Of a DNA stretch of 64,000 nucleotides, positions 53,079 through 61,864 are shown piece after piece. The stretch is from CBDANO01 sp965197665 (GTDB taxonomy: Bacteria; Chloroflexota; Dehalococcoidia; Lucifugimonadales; UBA3495). The stretch covers positions 1,364,001 through 1,428,000 of the forward strand of contig CBDANO010000005.1 of the NCBI GenBank assembly GCA_965197665.1, read 5' to 3'. How positions within the stretch are numbered: position 1 is the stretch's first letter; every line of letters begins with the position of its first letter. The position numbers were made by a program, and so were the translations under genes. The notes beneath the pieces were generated by a model that saw only the letters and a list, made by a program, of their open reading frames with translations, ran no database searches and was not told the DNA's origin.

Positions 53079-54407
53079 ATGGACAGGCCGGTCAGGATCG
53101 TCCACTATCTGAACCAGTTCTTTGCGGGCATCGGAGGGGAAGAAAAAGCCGGCTCCCCTCCCCAGTGCCGCGAAGGTCCGGTCGGACCCGGAGTCGGCAT
53201 GGCCAAGCACTTCGGAAAAGACGCTGGAATCGCGGGCACCTTGATTTGCGGCGACAACTACTTCGTAGAACGCCAAGAGGAAGCGGCGGCCCGGCTCCTC
53301 GAAATGGGGGAGCACTGGGCGGCGGACGTCCTGGTAGCCGGCCCCGCCTTCAACTCCGGGCGTTACGGCACGGCCTGCGGTGCTCTGGCAACAGCCTGGC
53401 AGCTCCGGGGAAGGCCGGCGGTAACGGCGATGAACGTCAACAATCCGGGAGTGGACCTCTTCCGGAGCGGCATTTACGTCCTGCCCACCGGCCCCACCGC
53501 GGCTTCCATGAGTGAAGCCCTCCTCCGCCTGGCGGATTTTGCGTTGAAGCTGGGGCGCGGCGCGGAAATTGGCCCCGCCGATACCGAGGGCTATTTCCCC
53601 AGAGGAGTCCGGAAGAATATTCGAGCGGCGGAGGGAGCGCCGGAGCGAGGGGTGGATATGCTCTTGGCAAAGCTTGCCGGGCAGCCCTACCGCACCGAGT
53701 TGCCAATCCCTGATTTTGGCATTGCGCCGCCGGCTCCTCCCGTGGCCGACCTGAGCCGTAGCCTGGTAGCTCTGGTCACCGAGTCAGGCTTGGTCCCCGC
53801 GGGAAATCCCGACCGGCTGGAAACGTGGAACGCCTCCAAGTGGTTCAAGTACCCCGTTGCCGGCCTCGACGAGTTGCGCCGCGGCGACTATGAAGCCTGG
53901 CACGGCGGCTGCGACACCGCCGGTACCAACGACGGTCCGGACCGCACTGTGCCCCTAGACGCGGCCCGGACCCTGGAGAATCAGGGGGTCATCGGACGCC
54001 TCTGCGACTATTATTACGTCACCACCGGAAACATGGCCAACATCAAGACGATGGCGCGGATCGGGCAGGAAATGGCCGCGGACATGAAGGCCCAAGGGGT
54101 CCAAGCCGCGGTCCTCACCGCCACTTGAGGCACGGGTACGCGTAGCGGCGCTACGCTGGCTAAGGAGATCGAGAGGGCCGGCATCCCCGTGGTGCTGATC
54201 ACCGCCCTGATTAGCATCGCGGAGAGAGTCGGCGCCAACCGGATTTTCAAGGCGGAAGGACGCTTCCACCACCCCTTGGGAGACCCGGAGTTGACCCCCG
54301 AAAGAGAGTTCTCGTGGCGTACGCACGTGTTGCGGGCCGCCGTTCAAATGTTGGCCCACCCCATAGACAAGCCGACAGTAAAACAACTGTCCCAGCCGAT
54401 GGTCTGA
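53079..54407 (+). CDS. GrdB-like selenoprotein, component B, with in-frame UGA (Sec350)
   Basis: 442 residues when TGA at 54126-54128 is read as selenocysteine, codon 350; the real stop is TGA at 54405-54407. The frame before it runs VRIVHYLNQFFAGIGGEEKA, LICGDNYFVERQEE and VLVAGPAFNSGRYGTACGAL. The frame after it runs GTGTRSGATLAKEIERAGIP, then GANRIFKAEGRFHHPLGDPE. Together they follow GrdB, whose active-site selenocysteine lies in a TxUGTxT context, here ATUGTGT. A stop at 54126 would remove the active site. A SECIS-like hairpin starts 11 bases after the UGA, and SelB is encoded at 10452. GrdB attacks the substrate amine in glycine, sarcosine or betaine reductase; the substrate here is not known. 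Confidence 0.88.
54126..54156 (+). promoter_or_regulatory. Bacterial SECIS-like element
   Basis: After UGA (54126-54128) a 7-bp perfect stem GCGTAGC (54140-54146) and GCTACGC (54150-54156) closes a GGC loop. The loop starts 18 bases after the UGA and begins with G, which fits the recalled bacterial SECIS rules (short apical loop with an early G, 16-37 bases after UGA). It would recruit SelB. Confidence 0.75.
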
Positions 54408-54542
54408 CCGCACCAACCGAGATCACATTACGCCGGGCTGCGTGCCGGTCGGGGCCGGGTCCTTATCAGTCCGGCCGGCAGCCCGCCGGATCGCTCTTGG
54501 CAGGCATCAGCTTCTATCTCAGACTCTGATCCCAGGCCCGGG

Positions 54543-55631
54543 TCACAGACGGTCGATGGCGCCGGAAAAATTGTCCGTCCCGTTCCATTGCACCATCTTT
54601 CCCTCTTTTCCAACCATTTCTATGTCTTCGTTCTGTTGCAAAAACTCCAGATGGCTCATAACCTCGGTATGCGCCAGGTAGTAGCTGACCCCCTCCAATT
54701 GATGGTTCGAGAAGTGGTTCCGGGTGATGGATTCCAGGTCATCGGAGCCTCGTCTGATCAGGTCTATCAATTCGGAGCAACGGGTACGGTGGTGTTCCAG
54801 AATCTCCCAGGCTCTTTCCAGTCCGACAAGATTGAATTTTCCATTGTGGAAAGCCCGGTGCGCCGGCAACACGCTGGCCTCTTTGCTCAAATGTCCGGCC
54901 CGCTTCAAGGACTTCAAGTATACCGCCAGGCCGTAATAGCGGTTTCCCGACCGGTACCCTTCCGGTAAAACGTCCCTGAACTGGGCGTAGCTTCGGCTGA
55001 CGCTGGGGTGAGGGGTGATCTGGGGCAGGATATGGTCCCCGGAAAACAACAAGCCCTCGTAGAGGATGCAAAGTTCGTCCGGCGAATGGCCGGGGGTGTA
55101 ATAGAAGGTGAACCCATCGGAAGCGTACCCGTCGGTGATTACACGGTCCACTTTCAGGTTGCGGGCGGCTCGAGTGTACTGCATAAACCGGTCGACGAAG
55201 TCCGAGTCTCCCCTTGCTCGCTCGTCTTGAAGTCGGTTCCCCGCGCCTGCCTCCCGTTCCCAACGATTTACTCCTATGAGGCTGTCATAGACTTCGTGGG
55301 CCCATAGCTGGGCGCCGCTTTTTTTCACCACGTCAAAACAGTTGCCGTCATGGTCCATGTGGCCGTGGGTAACGATGACCCGGTCCACCGCGTTCAGCGG
55401 GTATCCTACGATTTCCAGGCCCTCCTCCAAGTCTTTAACGCTTCCGTAGCACCCGGTATCCACCAAGGTCAGGTTGTCTCCTTCTATCACGTAGCTCCAG
55501 GTTGGCCCGAGGGGAGTTTCCCACGCCTGAGGCACCCCGATGCCGTAGACCACGACCCCGCGAGGAGAGGTGTACTTGGCGACCATGCGGTTACCGGCTC
55601 CGTCCCCCGGCTTCAGAGTCTCCGGTTCCAT
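54543..55631 (-). CDS. MBL-fold metallo-hydrolase
   Basis: 362 residues from ATG at 55631, chosen because GGAG lies 7 bases upstream; the frame is open further. VIVTHGHMDHDGNCFDVVKK carries the HxHxDH metal motif, with further ligands in FYYTPGHSPDELCIL and SGDHILPQITPHPS. The family splits esters, thioesters or lactones; RNase Z- or glyoxalase II-like members share the fold. It converges with the grdB-like gene, with 135 bp between. No specific substrate can be assigned. Confidence 0.85.
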   Translation of the reverse strand: MEPETLKPGDGAGNRMVAKYTSPRGVVVYGIGVPQAWETPLGPTWSYVIEGDNLTLVDTGCYGSVKDLEEGLEIVGYPLNAVDRVIVTHGHMDHDGNCFDVVKKSGAQLWAHEVYDSLIGVNRWEREAGAGNRLQDERARGDSDFVDRFMQYTRAARNLKVDRVITDGYASDGFTFYYTPGHSPDELCILYEGLLFSGDHILPQITPHPSVSRSYAQFRDVLPEGYRSGNRYYGLAVYLKSLKRAGHLSKEASVLPAHRAFHNGKFNLVGLERAWEILEHHRTRCSELIDLIRRGSDDLESITRNHFSNHQLEGVSYYLAHTEVMSHLEFLQQNEDIEMVGKEGKMVQWNGTDNFSGAIDRL

Positions 55632-55682
55632 TGCGTCACTCCGTTGCAAGATGGGCGGCCGACGCTGGAAAGGAATTGCCAT

Positions 55683-55700
55683 GGCCCGCCGCGGCGGGCC
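55683..55700. repeat. 18-bp perfect palindrome, second copy
   Basis: GGCCCGCCGCGGCGGGCC is identical to the centre of the 40-bp palindrome at 4532-4571. It lies just upstream of the MBL-fold gene, between it and tRNA-Asp. Confidence 0.8.
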
Positions 55701-55752
55701 GCCCATGGGTATGAAAATCGCCTGTCTTCATGGCAACGACACAAGAACGTAG

Positions 55753-55773
55753 GGGCCGGTTTGAAACCGGCCC
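55753..55773. repeat. REP-like inverted repeat
   Basis: GGGCCGG and CCGGCCC flank TTTGAAA; the pairing may extend to 10 bp. It lies in the same short gap as the palindrome at 55683 and next to a partial repeat containing TTCATGGCAA (near 55728 and 55797). Confidence 0.55.
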
Positions 55774-55807
55774 TCTCTCAAGGATGAAACCGGTATTTTC
55801 ATGGCAA

Positions 55808-55840
55808 TCAAAATAAAAGGCCGCCATCATCAAGCGGCCC
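55808..55840 (-). terminator. Rho-independent terminator of tRNA-Asp
   Basis: On the minus strand GGCCGC (55839-55834), a 9-base loop and GCGGCC (55824-55819) are followed by TTTTATTTTG. It is 28 bases beyond the tRNA 3' end. Confidence 0.85.
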
Positions 55841-55867
55841 AAAATCATGTCCCGCGATTGAATCGAG

Positions 55868-55944
55868 TGGCGACCCGGAGCGGATTCGAACCGCCGATCT
55901 CTGGCTTGACAGGCCAGTATGTTAAACCGCTACACCACCGGGCC
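55868..55944 (-). tRNA. tRNA-Asp (GTC), CCA encoded
   Basis: On the minus strand: acceptor GGCCCGG with CCGGGTC (second pair G-T), anticodon stem CTGGC/GCCAG with loop CTGTCAA (anticodon GTC), T-arm GGCGG TTCGAAT CCGCT, discriminator G as expected for tRNA-Asp, encoded CCA at 55870-55868. Confidence 0.95.
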
Positions 55945-55981
55945 GCGCCGCCGCAGTACTTCCATAGCACCCGGCAATCTG

Positions 55982-56010
55982 AGTGTAGGGTCTAGGCAAA
56001 TCAGTGTCAA
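55982..56010 (-). promoter_or_regulatory. tRNA-Asp promoter
   Basis: On the minus strand a perfect TTGACA (56005-56010), 17 bp and TACACT (55982-55987). Transcription would start near 55975, about 30 bases before the tRNA. Confidence 0.75.
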
Positions 56011-56115
56011 GCACGGGTGGCCACCGGCAGATTTCATTTACACTCAGCGGCTTGCTCGGAGAGAGCTGCGCTCAGCTGCTTATGAAACCGGCGATTGCCC
56101 TCCGGTATTACGACC

Positions 56116-56982
56116 TCACGGCCGGTAGATGATTGCTATTATCTGGCTCAACTCTCTCCCATCGTTACTGGTGGCTACGACTTCAATGATGTTGGGGCCT
56201 ACCTCCAGATTGACCAAGCTGAAGAAAAACCCCAACTCGTCCACCCGCACGAACACTCCGTTCACGCTCAAAGAGGCGTCGGGCCCCGTGCGCCCCGAAA
56301 GCCGGATTTGGGGTTCGGAGACAATGCTCTGGTCCTCCGGCTCGGTAATCAAGAGCAGGAAGGCCAGGGTCGGCAGCGCCAGGGAAGTAACGCTCAGCTC
56401 TTCCGTTTCCTGGTACCCCGTTGAATCGGTGGCTGTCACCTTGATGGTGTTAGTCCCCAAAGACAATGGGACTTCGGCTTGAAATGTGCCATCCGGTCCA
56501 ACCGGAGTCGGTATACCCTGAATATCCACCAGCGCTTCCGGGATGGTCACGCCGTGGACCACGACGGCATCGGTGCGGACGGTGCTCCCATCCCGGGGGG
56601 CGCGCACTTCCAGCTTGAACTGGCCCCCCGGATTTCCGGTGGGTGGAGGCGTCGGAGTAGGAAGGGGTATTGGCGTGGGAACCGGGGTGGCCGTAGGCGC
56701 AGGGGTTGGCGTAGGGGTAGCCGTGGGGGTCGGCGTCTTCGCTGGGGGCGGTGTAACCGTAAGGACCGGGGTGGGAGTTTCCGTTGGGGACGGAGTAGCT
56801 GCCGGGGTCGGGGTAGCCGTCGGTTCAAGTACCAGAGCGGGCGTAGAGTTGGCGGCCGTTGTGGGCAATGGATTCTCCGGCGCGGGGGCGTCTCCCCGCT
56901 CCACTTCCTGTACACATGCTGCAATTAAAAAGAAAAGGGCACTCAGCCCTAGACCAAGGAATACAGGAAGCCATCTCACCAA
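56116..56982 (-). CDS. Lipoprotein with Pro/Thr-rich stalk and two Ig-like domains
   Basis: 288 residues. The N-terminus LSALFFLIAACVQEVERGD is a lipoprotein signal; the lipobox IAAC gives Cys22 or so as the lipidated residue. Residues 45-115 are a repeated Pro-Thr stalk (TPTPTATPTPTPAPTATP). Two Ig-like beta domains follow, starting at LEVRAPRDGSTVRTDAVVVHG and ITEPEDQSIVSEPQIRLSGR, each with a GxNxIxVxAT strand near its end. Such stalked proteins stand out from the cell surface and may bind glycans or other proteins. It is the third gene on the minus strand after the two-component pair and could be linked to it. Confidence 0.82.
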   Translation of the reverse strand: MVRWLPVFLGLGLSALFFLIAACVQEVERGDAPAPENPLPTTAANSTPALVLEPTATPTPAATPSPTETPTPVLTVTPPPAKTPTPTATPTPTPAPTATPVPTPIPLPTPTPPPTGNPGGQFKLEVRAPRDGSTVRTDAVVVHGVTIPEALVDIQGIPTPVGPDGTFQAEVPLSLGTNTIKVTATDSTGYQETEELSVTSLALPTLAFLLLITEPEDQSIVSEPQIRLSGRTGPDASLSVNGVFVRVDELGFFFSLVNLEVGPNIIEVVATSNDGRELSQIIAIIYRP

Positions 56983-57043
56983 ACAATCTCCAGGCAGGGT
57001 CCGGTTGGCGTTCCCAACCCAAAAACGCTCAGTACATTGTTAC

Positions 57044-58024
57044 TCAGACCTTCCCTAATGGCAATCCAAGGAGGAACGCAGTGTGGTGATCCGATCCCGG
57101 GGCGGCGGCGCTTTCGACAGTGATATCCCCGCCATAGCTATTGGCCAGCGACCGGGCAATGAAAAGCCCCAGTCCGGAGCTGCCTTTCTCCTCTCTTCTA
57201 GCAACTTCCGGAGTCCAGCCGTAGTCGAATATATGGGGCACGTAGGCGCCGGCGATTCCGGGGCCGTCGTCCCAAACGCGCACGAAGAAGTGACTCGGAT
57301 TTTTGCTCAGCTTCAGTTCGACCCGGTTCGAAGCATGGCGAACCGCGTTGTCCACCAAGTTGACCACTATGTGCTCGATGGCGGAGCTGTCACTGTAGAC
57401 CATCCCGAATTCGTCGGGCTCGGACCACCAGGTTATTTCTTTGTTCAATTCCACCGCCACCGGGGTGTATCGGTCCACGATTTTCCTCACCACCTCGGAA
57501 GCCTCGACCGGCTCGGTCCTCTCCAGGTTGTTCGGCCCCTCCAATTGGACCAGCACCCGGATATTCGACATCATCAGCCTAAAATTAGGCGCTTGCCGCT
57601 CGATTTCATCCAAAAGCTCATTCACACCGGGACTGCCCGAATCTCCGTTGGCTTGTAGCACCGCCCGCAGCTCCCGCTGCTTTCCGAGGATCCGTCGGAG
57701 AGGACGGGAAAGATCGTGGTCGAACAGATCGAAATAACGCTGCGTTACCCGGCTCCATTGCTGGTCGAAGACTCCACGGCCTTGGAGTTCCCCTCTCCAG
57801 CGGGAGACGGCGGCGGGGGCCAGGTAGGAAGCTCCAATGGCGCCCAGCCCGGCGGCCAAGGCTATCATGCCGATATAGGTGAAGGGTTCAACTCCCCATA
57901 GCTTGGAAAAGAGGCTGTCTCCCATGAAGGGCGCCAGGGCCAGGAGGACGGCGGCACCAAGAACGGCCAGCCATCCGACAACCCTTACTCCCGTATGTAT
58001 CCACTCTTTGCGGGTCATTCCCAT
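57044..58024 (-). CDS. Membrane sensor histidine kinase
   Basis: 326 residues. Two membrane helices lie at residues 15-35 and 43-65 with almost no extracellular loop, suggesting a membrane-borne signal. The phosphorylated histidine is in YFDLFDHDLSRPLRRILGK. The ATPase domain shows EHIVVNLVDNAVRHAS (N box), VWDDGPGIAG (G1) and GSSGLGLFIARSLANSYGG (G2). It is 133 bp downstream of the response regulator gene in the same direction. Confidence 0.88.
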   Translation of the reverse strand: MGMTRKEWIHTGVRVVGWLAVLGAAVLLALAPFMGDSLFSKLWGVEPFTYIGMIALAAGLGAIGASYLAPAAVSRWRGELQGRGVFDQQWSRVTQRYFDLFDHDLSRPLRRILGKQRELRAVLQANGDSGSPGVNELLDEIERQAPNFRLMMSNIRVLVQLEGPNNLERTEPVEASEVVRKIVDRYTPVAVELNKEITWWSEPDEFGMVYSDSSAIEHIVVNLVDNAVRHASNRVELKLSKNPSHFFVRVWDDGPGIAGAYVPHIFDYGWTPEVARREEKGSSGLGLFIARSLANSYGGDITVESAAAPGSDHHTAFLLGLPLGKV

Positions 58025-58157
58025 TGCCCGTTACCCTCGGTCGGGGCAGTGCTTGAAGCCCCTTCAGGCAGCGACTATCCGGGGCTGCCCTGCTCCTTGG
58101 CCACCGGCTTACGCCACTTTAGCGCCGGCGTTCCGGCGGGGCGCCGGGCGCCGCCCG

Positions 58158-58946
58158 TCAGGGCCTGGGGGGCAGCAAGCGGTAGCCCTCGTCTCGAACG
58201 TTGATGATCAGTTCCCTGGGGCCGAACCGCCGGCCCAGCGCCCTGCCGATGGCATCCTTGATTTCGTGAATCCTTACGCGCAACGAGGCGCGGGGGTCTT
58301 CGCCCTCCGAGTAGCGTTCGAGTCTATTGAAGGGTACCAGTTCACCGGGGCTCCGGTACCAAGCCCTAGCCAACTCGCCAAGAATGTCGAACTTCATCCC
58401 GTGAATCTCGTTGATCGGCACTTCGTTGGCATCGACCCTGGCGAACAACACCTTCGTAGTCAAGTTGAGCAGAATTTGGTTCCCAACCGAGATAGTATCC
58501 GGTTCGGTGCCTATCAGCCTTCGGAACCGCAGCACCACCTCTTCCGGGCTCGCCAATTTGTCTATGAAGTCCACGGGGGCGTCCCACTTGAACGCGCCCC
58601 GCGCCGCGGTATCCCGATTGGCGCCTTGGACGTATTGGGTGAACATCAGTACGGGCAGATTGGGGAAACGTTCGACGATGCTCCCCAATATCTCCAGTCC
58701 CCTAAATTGGTCGTCTTGGTGTTCGCCAAAACGCACGTCGAGCAACACGCCGTCCGGGCGCTCCTCTTCGATGGCGTACAAGGCAGCCAGTTGGAACTCG
58801 TCCCCCAAAGACCATTGGGCCGCAGGTTCCACCACCGAGGTGCCCCAGCCTTCATCTTCAAGCCGGCGCCGCACCGCCCGGATGATGGCCGACTCCCACT
58901 CGTCGTCGACAATGACGATGCGCCGCCGCGAATTGCTGATCGACAT
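58158..58946 (-). CDS. Response regulator, OmpR-like winged helix
   Basis: 262 residues. The receiver starts RRIVIVDDEWESAII with the acidic pair, the phosphorylated aspartate is in GVLLDVRFGEHQD, and VLMFTQY and DFIDKL supply the Thr and Lys. The insert GEHQDDQF after the active Asp is longer than usual. The last 90 residues look like a trans-reg-C winged helix (ASLRVRIHEIKDAIGRALG, ELIINVRDEGYRLLP). It probably works with the kinase encoded next. AGGAG lies 11 bases before the ATG. Confidence 0.87.
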   Translation of the reverse strand: MSISNSRRRIVIVDDEWESAIIRAVRRRLEDEGWGTSVVEPAAQWSLGDEFQLAALYAIEEERPDGVLLDVRFGEHQDDQFRGLEILGSIVERFPNLPVLMFTQYVQGANRDTAARGAFKWDAPVDFIDKLASPEEVVLRFRRLIGTEPDTISVGNQILLNLTTKVLFARVDANEVPINEIHGMKFDILGELARAWYRSPGELVPFNRLERYSEGEDPRASLRVRIHEIKDAIGRALGRRFGPRELIINVRDEGYRLLPPRP

Positions 58947-59115
58947 AAATTACCGGCGCTCCTTGCCCTATATATTACCAAATGACGGCACGGAGCGCGT
59001 CCCACTTCTTGCAGGGGCGAGCCGCCGGGGCGTTCGGCCTTCAATCCGGCCCCGTCATTAACGGAAAATACACGGCGCAAGCCGTCTAAGAGTACCGCTC
59101 GGCGGATAGGCGCGG

Positions 59116-59143
59116 TTGACAACCACCTATACTCAACTACAAT
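59116..59143 (+). promoter_or_regulatory. Promoter for the LLM-aminotransferase cluster
   Basis: A perfect TTGACA (59116-59121), 16 bp and TACAAT (59138-59143). An overlapping TATAAT at 59145-59150 is too far from this -35 but might act alone. Leader about 65 bases. Confidence 0.65.
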
Positions 59144-59215
59144 CTATAATCGACTGGAACGGCCCTAAGCCAAAGCTCGTCACCCCGTAGGACCGTCACC
59201 CACAGGAGATGAAAG

Positions 59216-60403
59216 ATGATAACCAAATTCGGCAGCTTGTTCGCCGGGCACGTGGACTTGGACAACATCGGGCTGGATGGCACCCCGGTAAACGACCGGT
59301 TCTTGCCTGACGACTATCTAGCGACGGTCTTCGACAAGACCGAGGCCATCGTCAAATTGATGGACCGGGTCGGCTACAACACCTTCTGGGCGGCGGAGCA
59401 CCGTTTTCAACGAGAAGGGTATGAGTGCATTCCCAATCTACTCATGTTGTTCGTCCACTTGAGTCACATCACCAAGAACCTCAAGTTTGGCTGCGGTTTC
59501 AATATTGCGCCCATGTGGCACCCGCTGCGGCTGGCCGAGGACTTTGCCGTAGCCGACCATCTAACCGACGGCAGGATCATCTTCGGCGTGGGCCGTGGCT
59601 ATCACTCCCGGGAAAACGAAACCCTGGGCGCGCCCAGCACCGCCATCGACGACGCGACCAACCGGGACCTATTCGAGGACCAAGTAGAAATCATTTTCAA
59701 AGCCTTCAATAACCGCTCCTTCTCTCATCACAGTGAATACTATCAGATTCCTCCAAGGGTTCCCTACCGGGGATATGAACTGGAGGAGATTACGCTGGTA
59801 CCCCGGCCAAAAACCATACCGGTGGAAACCTGGCAGCCCATCGTCAGCGGCAGCCAGCGGCAATTGGACTTCATGGCCAAATACGGCATGAAAGGCATCA
59901 TTGGGGGAGGGGCGGCCGCCGGCGGGGCCACCGGCCGGGTCATGGAGGCTTGGCGGGACACCCAAGCGAGAGCGGGGCGGGATGTCGAGTTGGGGGCAGA
60001 CTTGGCCATCGGGTACACCATCCACATCGCGGAAACCGAGGAAAAAGCTATAGAGGAAGCCACGCCCTTCTTCGAAGAGAACCTGAAGATGTTTGCCCCG
60101 CTGGGGTTCGTGGCCGGACTCTCCGAGGACCAGATCGCGGCAGCCGCCGACCTTCACCGCGCCCGGTCGGCCGGCTTGCCCACCTTGAGGCAAGCCGTCG
60201 ACGCCGGCGCCTGGCTTTGCGGACCCGCGGAGTTGATTACCGAGAAACTCATGGCGGTCCAAGAGAGGTATCCGGGCCTGGAGTCCGTTAACGTGCAGCA
60301 GGTCATCGGCACACCTCAATCAGTCATCTTGGAGCAATTGGACGCCTTCGCCAGCGAGGTGATGCCGGCGTTCACCAACCACGCCAAGACACCCGCAGAT
60401 TAG
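59216..60403 (+). CDS. LLM-class flavin-dependent oxidoreductase
   Basis: 395 residues with CAGGAGATG before the start. The luciferase-like TIM barrel shows NTFWAAEHRFQREGYECIPN, GCGFNIAPMWHPLRLAEDFA and IIFGVGRGYHSRENETLGAP. The group uses FMN or coenzyme F420; many Chloroflexota members are monooxygenases acting on amines, sulfonates or terpenoids. Substrate and cofactor cannot be decided here. It begins a plus-strand run with an aminotransferase and a PhnD-like gene. Confidence 0.88.
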   Translation: MITKFGSLFAGHVDLDNIGLDGTPVNDRFLPDDYLATVFDKTEAIVKLMDRVGYNTFWAAEHRFQREGYECIPNLLMLFVHLSHITKNLKFGCGFNIAPMWHPLRLAEDFAVADHLTDGRIIFGVGRGYHSRENETLGAPSTAIDDATNRDLFEDQVEIIFKAFNNRSFSHHSEYYQIPPRVPYRGYELEEITLVPRPKTIPVETWQPIVSGSQRQLDFMAKYGMKGIIGGGAAAGGATGRVMEAWRDTQARAGRDVELGADLAIGYTIHIAETEEKAIEEATPFFEENLKMFAPLGFVAGLSEDQIAAAADLHRARSAGLPTLRQAVDAGAWLCGPAELITEKLMAVQERYPGLESVNVQQVIGTPQSVILEQLDAFASEVMPAFTNHAKTPAD

Positions 60404-60511
60404 GGGACTTAACCCCATGAGTAGGGATAGGCGGCTTGCGGCGGGGCCAGGGAAGAGACTCGTTAGACCCGTCCGCCGCGATGAGAGCCATCAAGGGTCG
60501 AGGTGAACCGC

Positions 60512-61822
60512 ATGGCAGACCAATTTTCGGAAGGCGAGCTTCTAGACCTAGCCCGTAAGTACAGTTTCCGCAACCGCATGGACCGGAGCGCCGTCGCCGG
60601 GCCCATCATGGTGTGGGGCCGAGGCTCGGTGGTCCGGGACGTAAACGAGAAAGAGTACCTGGACTTCAACTCGGGCCAGATGTGCGCCGCCTTGGGGCAC
60701 AACCACCCTCGCATCGTCCAAGCGTTGCAGGAAAGCTGCGATACCCTCATTCATAGCCACATGAGCATGTTCAATGACCGGGAGATCATCTTGGCCAGCC
60801 GCTTGGCCGAAATATCGCCCTCCGGCATGAACCGAAGCATGTTCCTCACTTCAGGCAGCGACTCGAATGAGGCGGCGATGGCCATCGCCAAGCGGTATAC
60901 CGGCGGTTACGAGATAGCCAGCCCCATGATCAGCTTCCACGGCCAGAGCGAAGCCACCCGGGCCGTTACCTTCTCCGGATGGCACAAAGGCTACGGTCCC
61001 CACGCCCCGGGCAACTACACTATGTTCGCTCCTTACCGCTACCGCTGTTCCTTCTGCCAGGACCGGCCGGCCTGTGACTATAGCTGCCTCAACTCCAGCT
61101 TTGATTTGCTTGACGCCCAGACGGACGGCCAATTGGCGGCGGTCATTACTGAGCCGTTGTTCAGCGCCGGCGGCGTCATCGACCTGCCGCCCGGCTGGCT
61201 CAAAGAACTGAAGCGCCGCTGCGAGGAGCGGGGCGCCTTGCTGATCGTCGACGAGGCCCAGACCGGGCTGGCCAAGCTGGGTACCATGTGGGCTTTCGAG
61301 GCGGAGGACGTCGTACCTGACATCTTCACGGTATCCAAGCACTTCGGGGGCGGCCTTTCCGTCAGCGCCGCCGTTACCACCGATGAGATAGAAAACCACG
61401 TGGCGGAAACCGGGCTGGTCATGGGCCACTCTCATTCCAACGACCCTCTACCCTGCAACGCCGCCATCGCCAGCATAGACATTATCCTGGAAGAGATGTT
61501 GATAGACGTGTCCGCCAGGATCGGCGGCTACTGGCGAAGCCATCTGGAGAGGCTGGCGCAACGCCATCAGATCATTGGCGATATTCGAGGCAGGGGCTTG
61601 TTGCAGGGCATCGAGTTGGTCAAGGACCGGGTTGGCAAAGAGCCCGCCTACTCCGAAGGTCAACGGATCGGACGGATATGCTTGGACAATGGACTGATTT
61701 TCAGCCAACGACGGCAGGGTTCGGTCTTGCGATTCGTTCCGCCTTTCACCACCACTGAGGACCAACTAGACTTGGCGGCGGACATCCTCGACCACGCCAT
61801 CAGCCAAGCGACCGGAGCTTGA
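60512..61822 (+). CDS. Class-III PLP aminotransferase with four-cysteine insert
   Basis: 436 residues from ATG at 60512, with GAGGTG upstream. GPIMVWGRGSVVRDVNEKEY, ALGHNHPRIVQAL and FLTSGSDSNEAAMAIAKRYT are typical of class III, and the PLP lysine is in DIFTVSKHFGGGLSVSAAV. LLIVDEAQTGLAKLG supplies the PLP aspartate. The insert YRCSFCQDRPACDYSC (residues about 176-191) holds four cysteines, an unusual variant of a CPFG..C..C segment in some relatives. Members include omega-amino acid transaminases and 2,2-dialkylglycine decarboxylase; the latter is suggested by overall text but not certain. Confidence 0.85.
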   Translation: MADQFSEGELLDLARKYSFRNRMDRSAVAGPIMVWGRGSVVRDVNEKEYLDFNSGQMCAALGHNHPRIVQALQESCDTLIHSHMSMFNDREIILASRLAEISPSGMNRSMFLTSGSDSNEAAMAIAKRYTGGYEIASPMISFHGQSEATRAVTFSGWHKGYGPHAPGNYTMFAPYRYRCSFCQDRPACDYSCLNSSFDLLDAQTDGQLAAVITEPLFSAGGVIDLPPGWLKELKRRCEERGALLIVDEAQTGLAKLGTMWAFEAEDVVPDIFTVSKHFGGGLSVSAAVTTDEIENHVAETGLVMGHSHSNDPLPCNAAIASIDIILEEMLIDVSARIGGYWRSHLERLAQRHQIIGDIRGRGLLQGIELVKDRVGKEPAYSEGQRIGRICLDNGLIFSQRRQGSVLRFVPPFTTTEDQLDLAADILDHAISQATGA

Positions 61823-61864
61823 GCGTTCAAATCGACAGCGGAATCACGCCGCGTAGGGAGGCGT

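Noticed and set aside
54126..54128. TGA as an ordinary stop, making the grdB-like gene a pseudogene or a 349-residue protein
   Set aside because: The same frame continues for 92 codons with family-specific sequence and normal composition, the codon sits at the expected selenocysteine context, and a SECIS-like hairpin follows.
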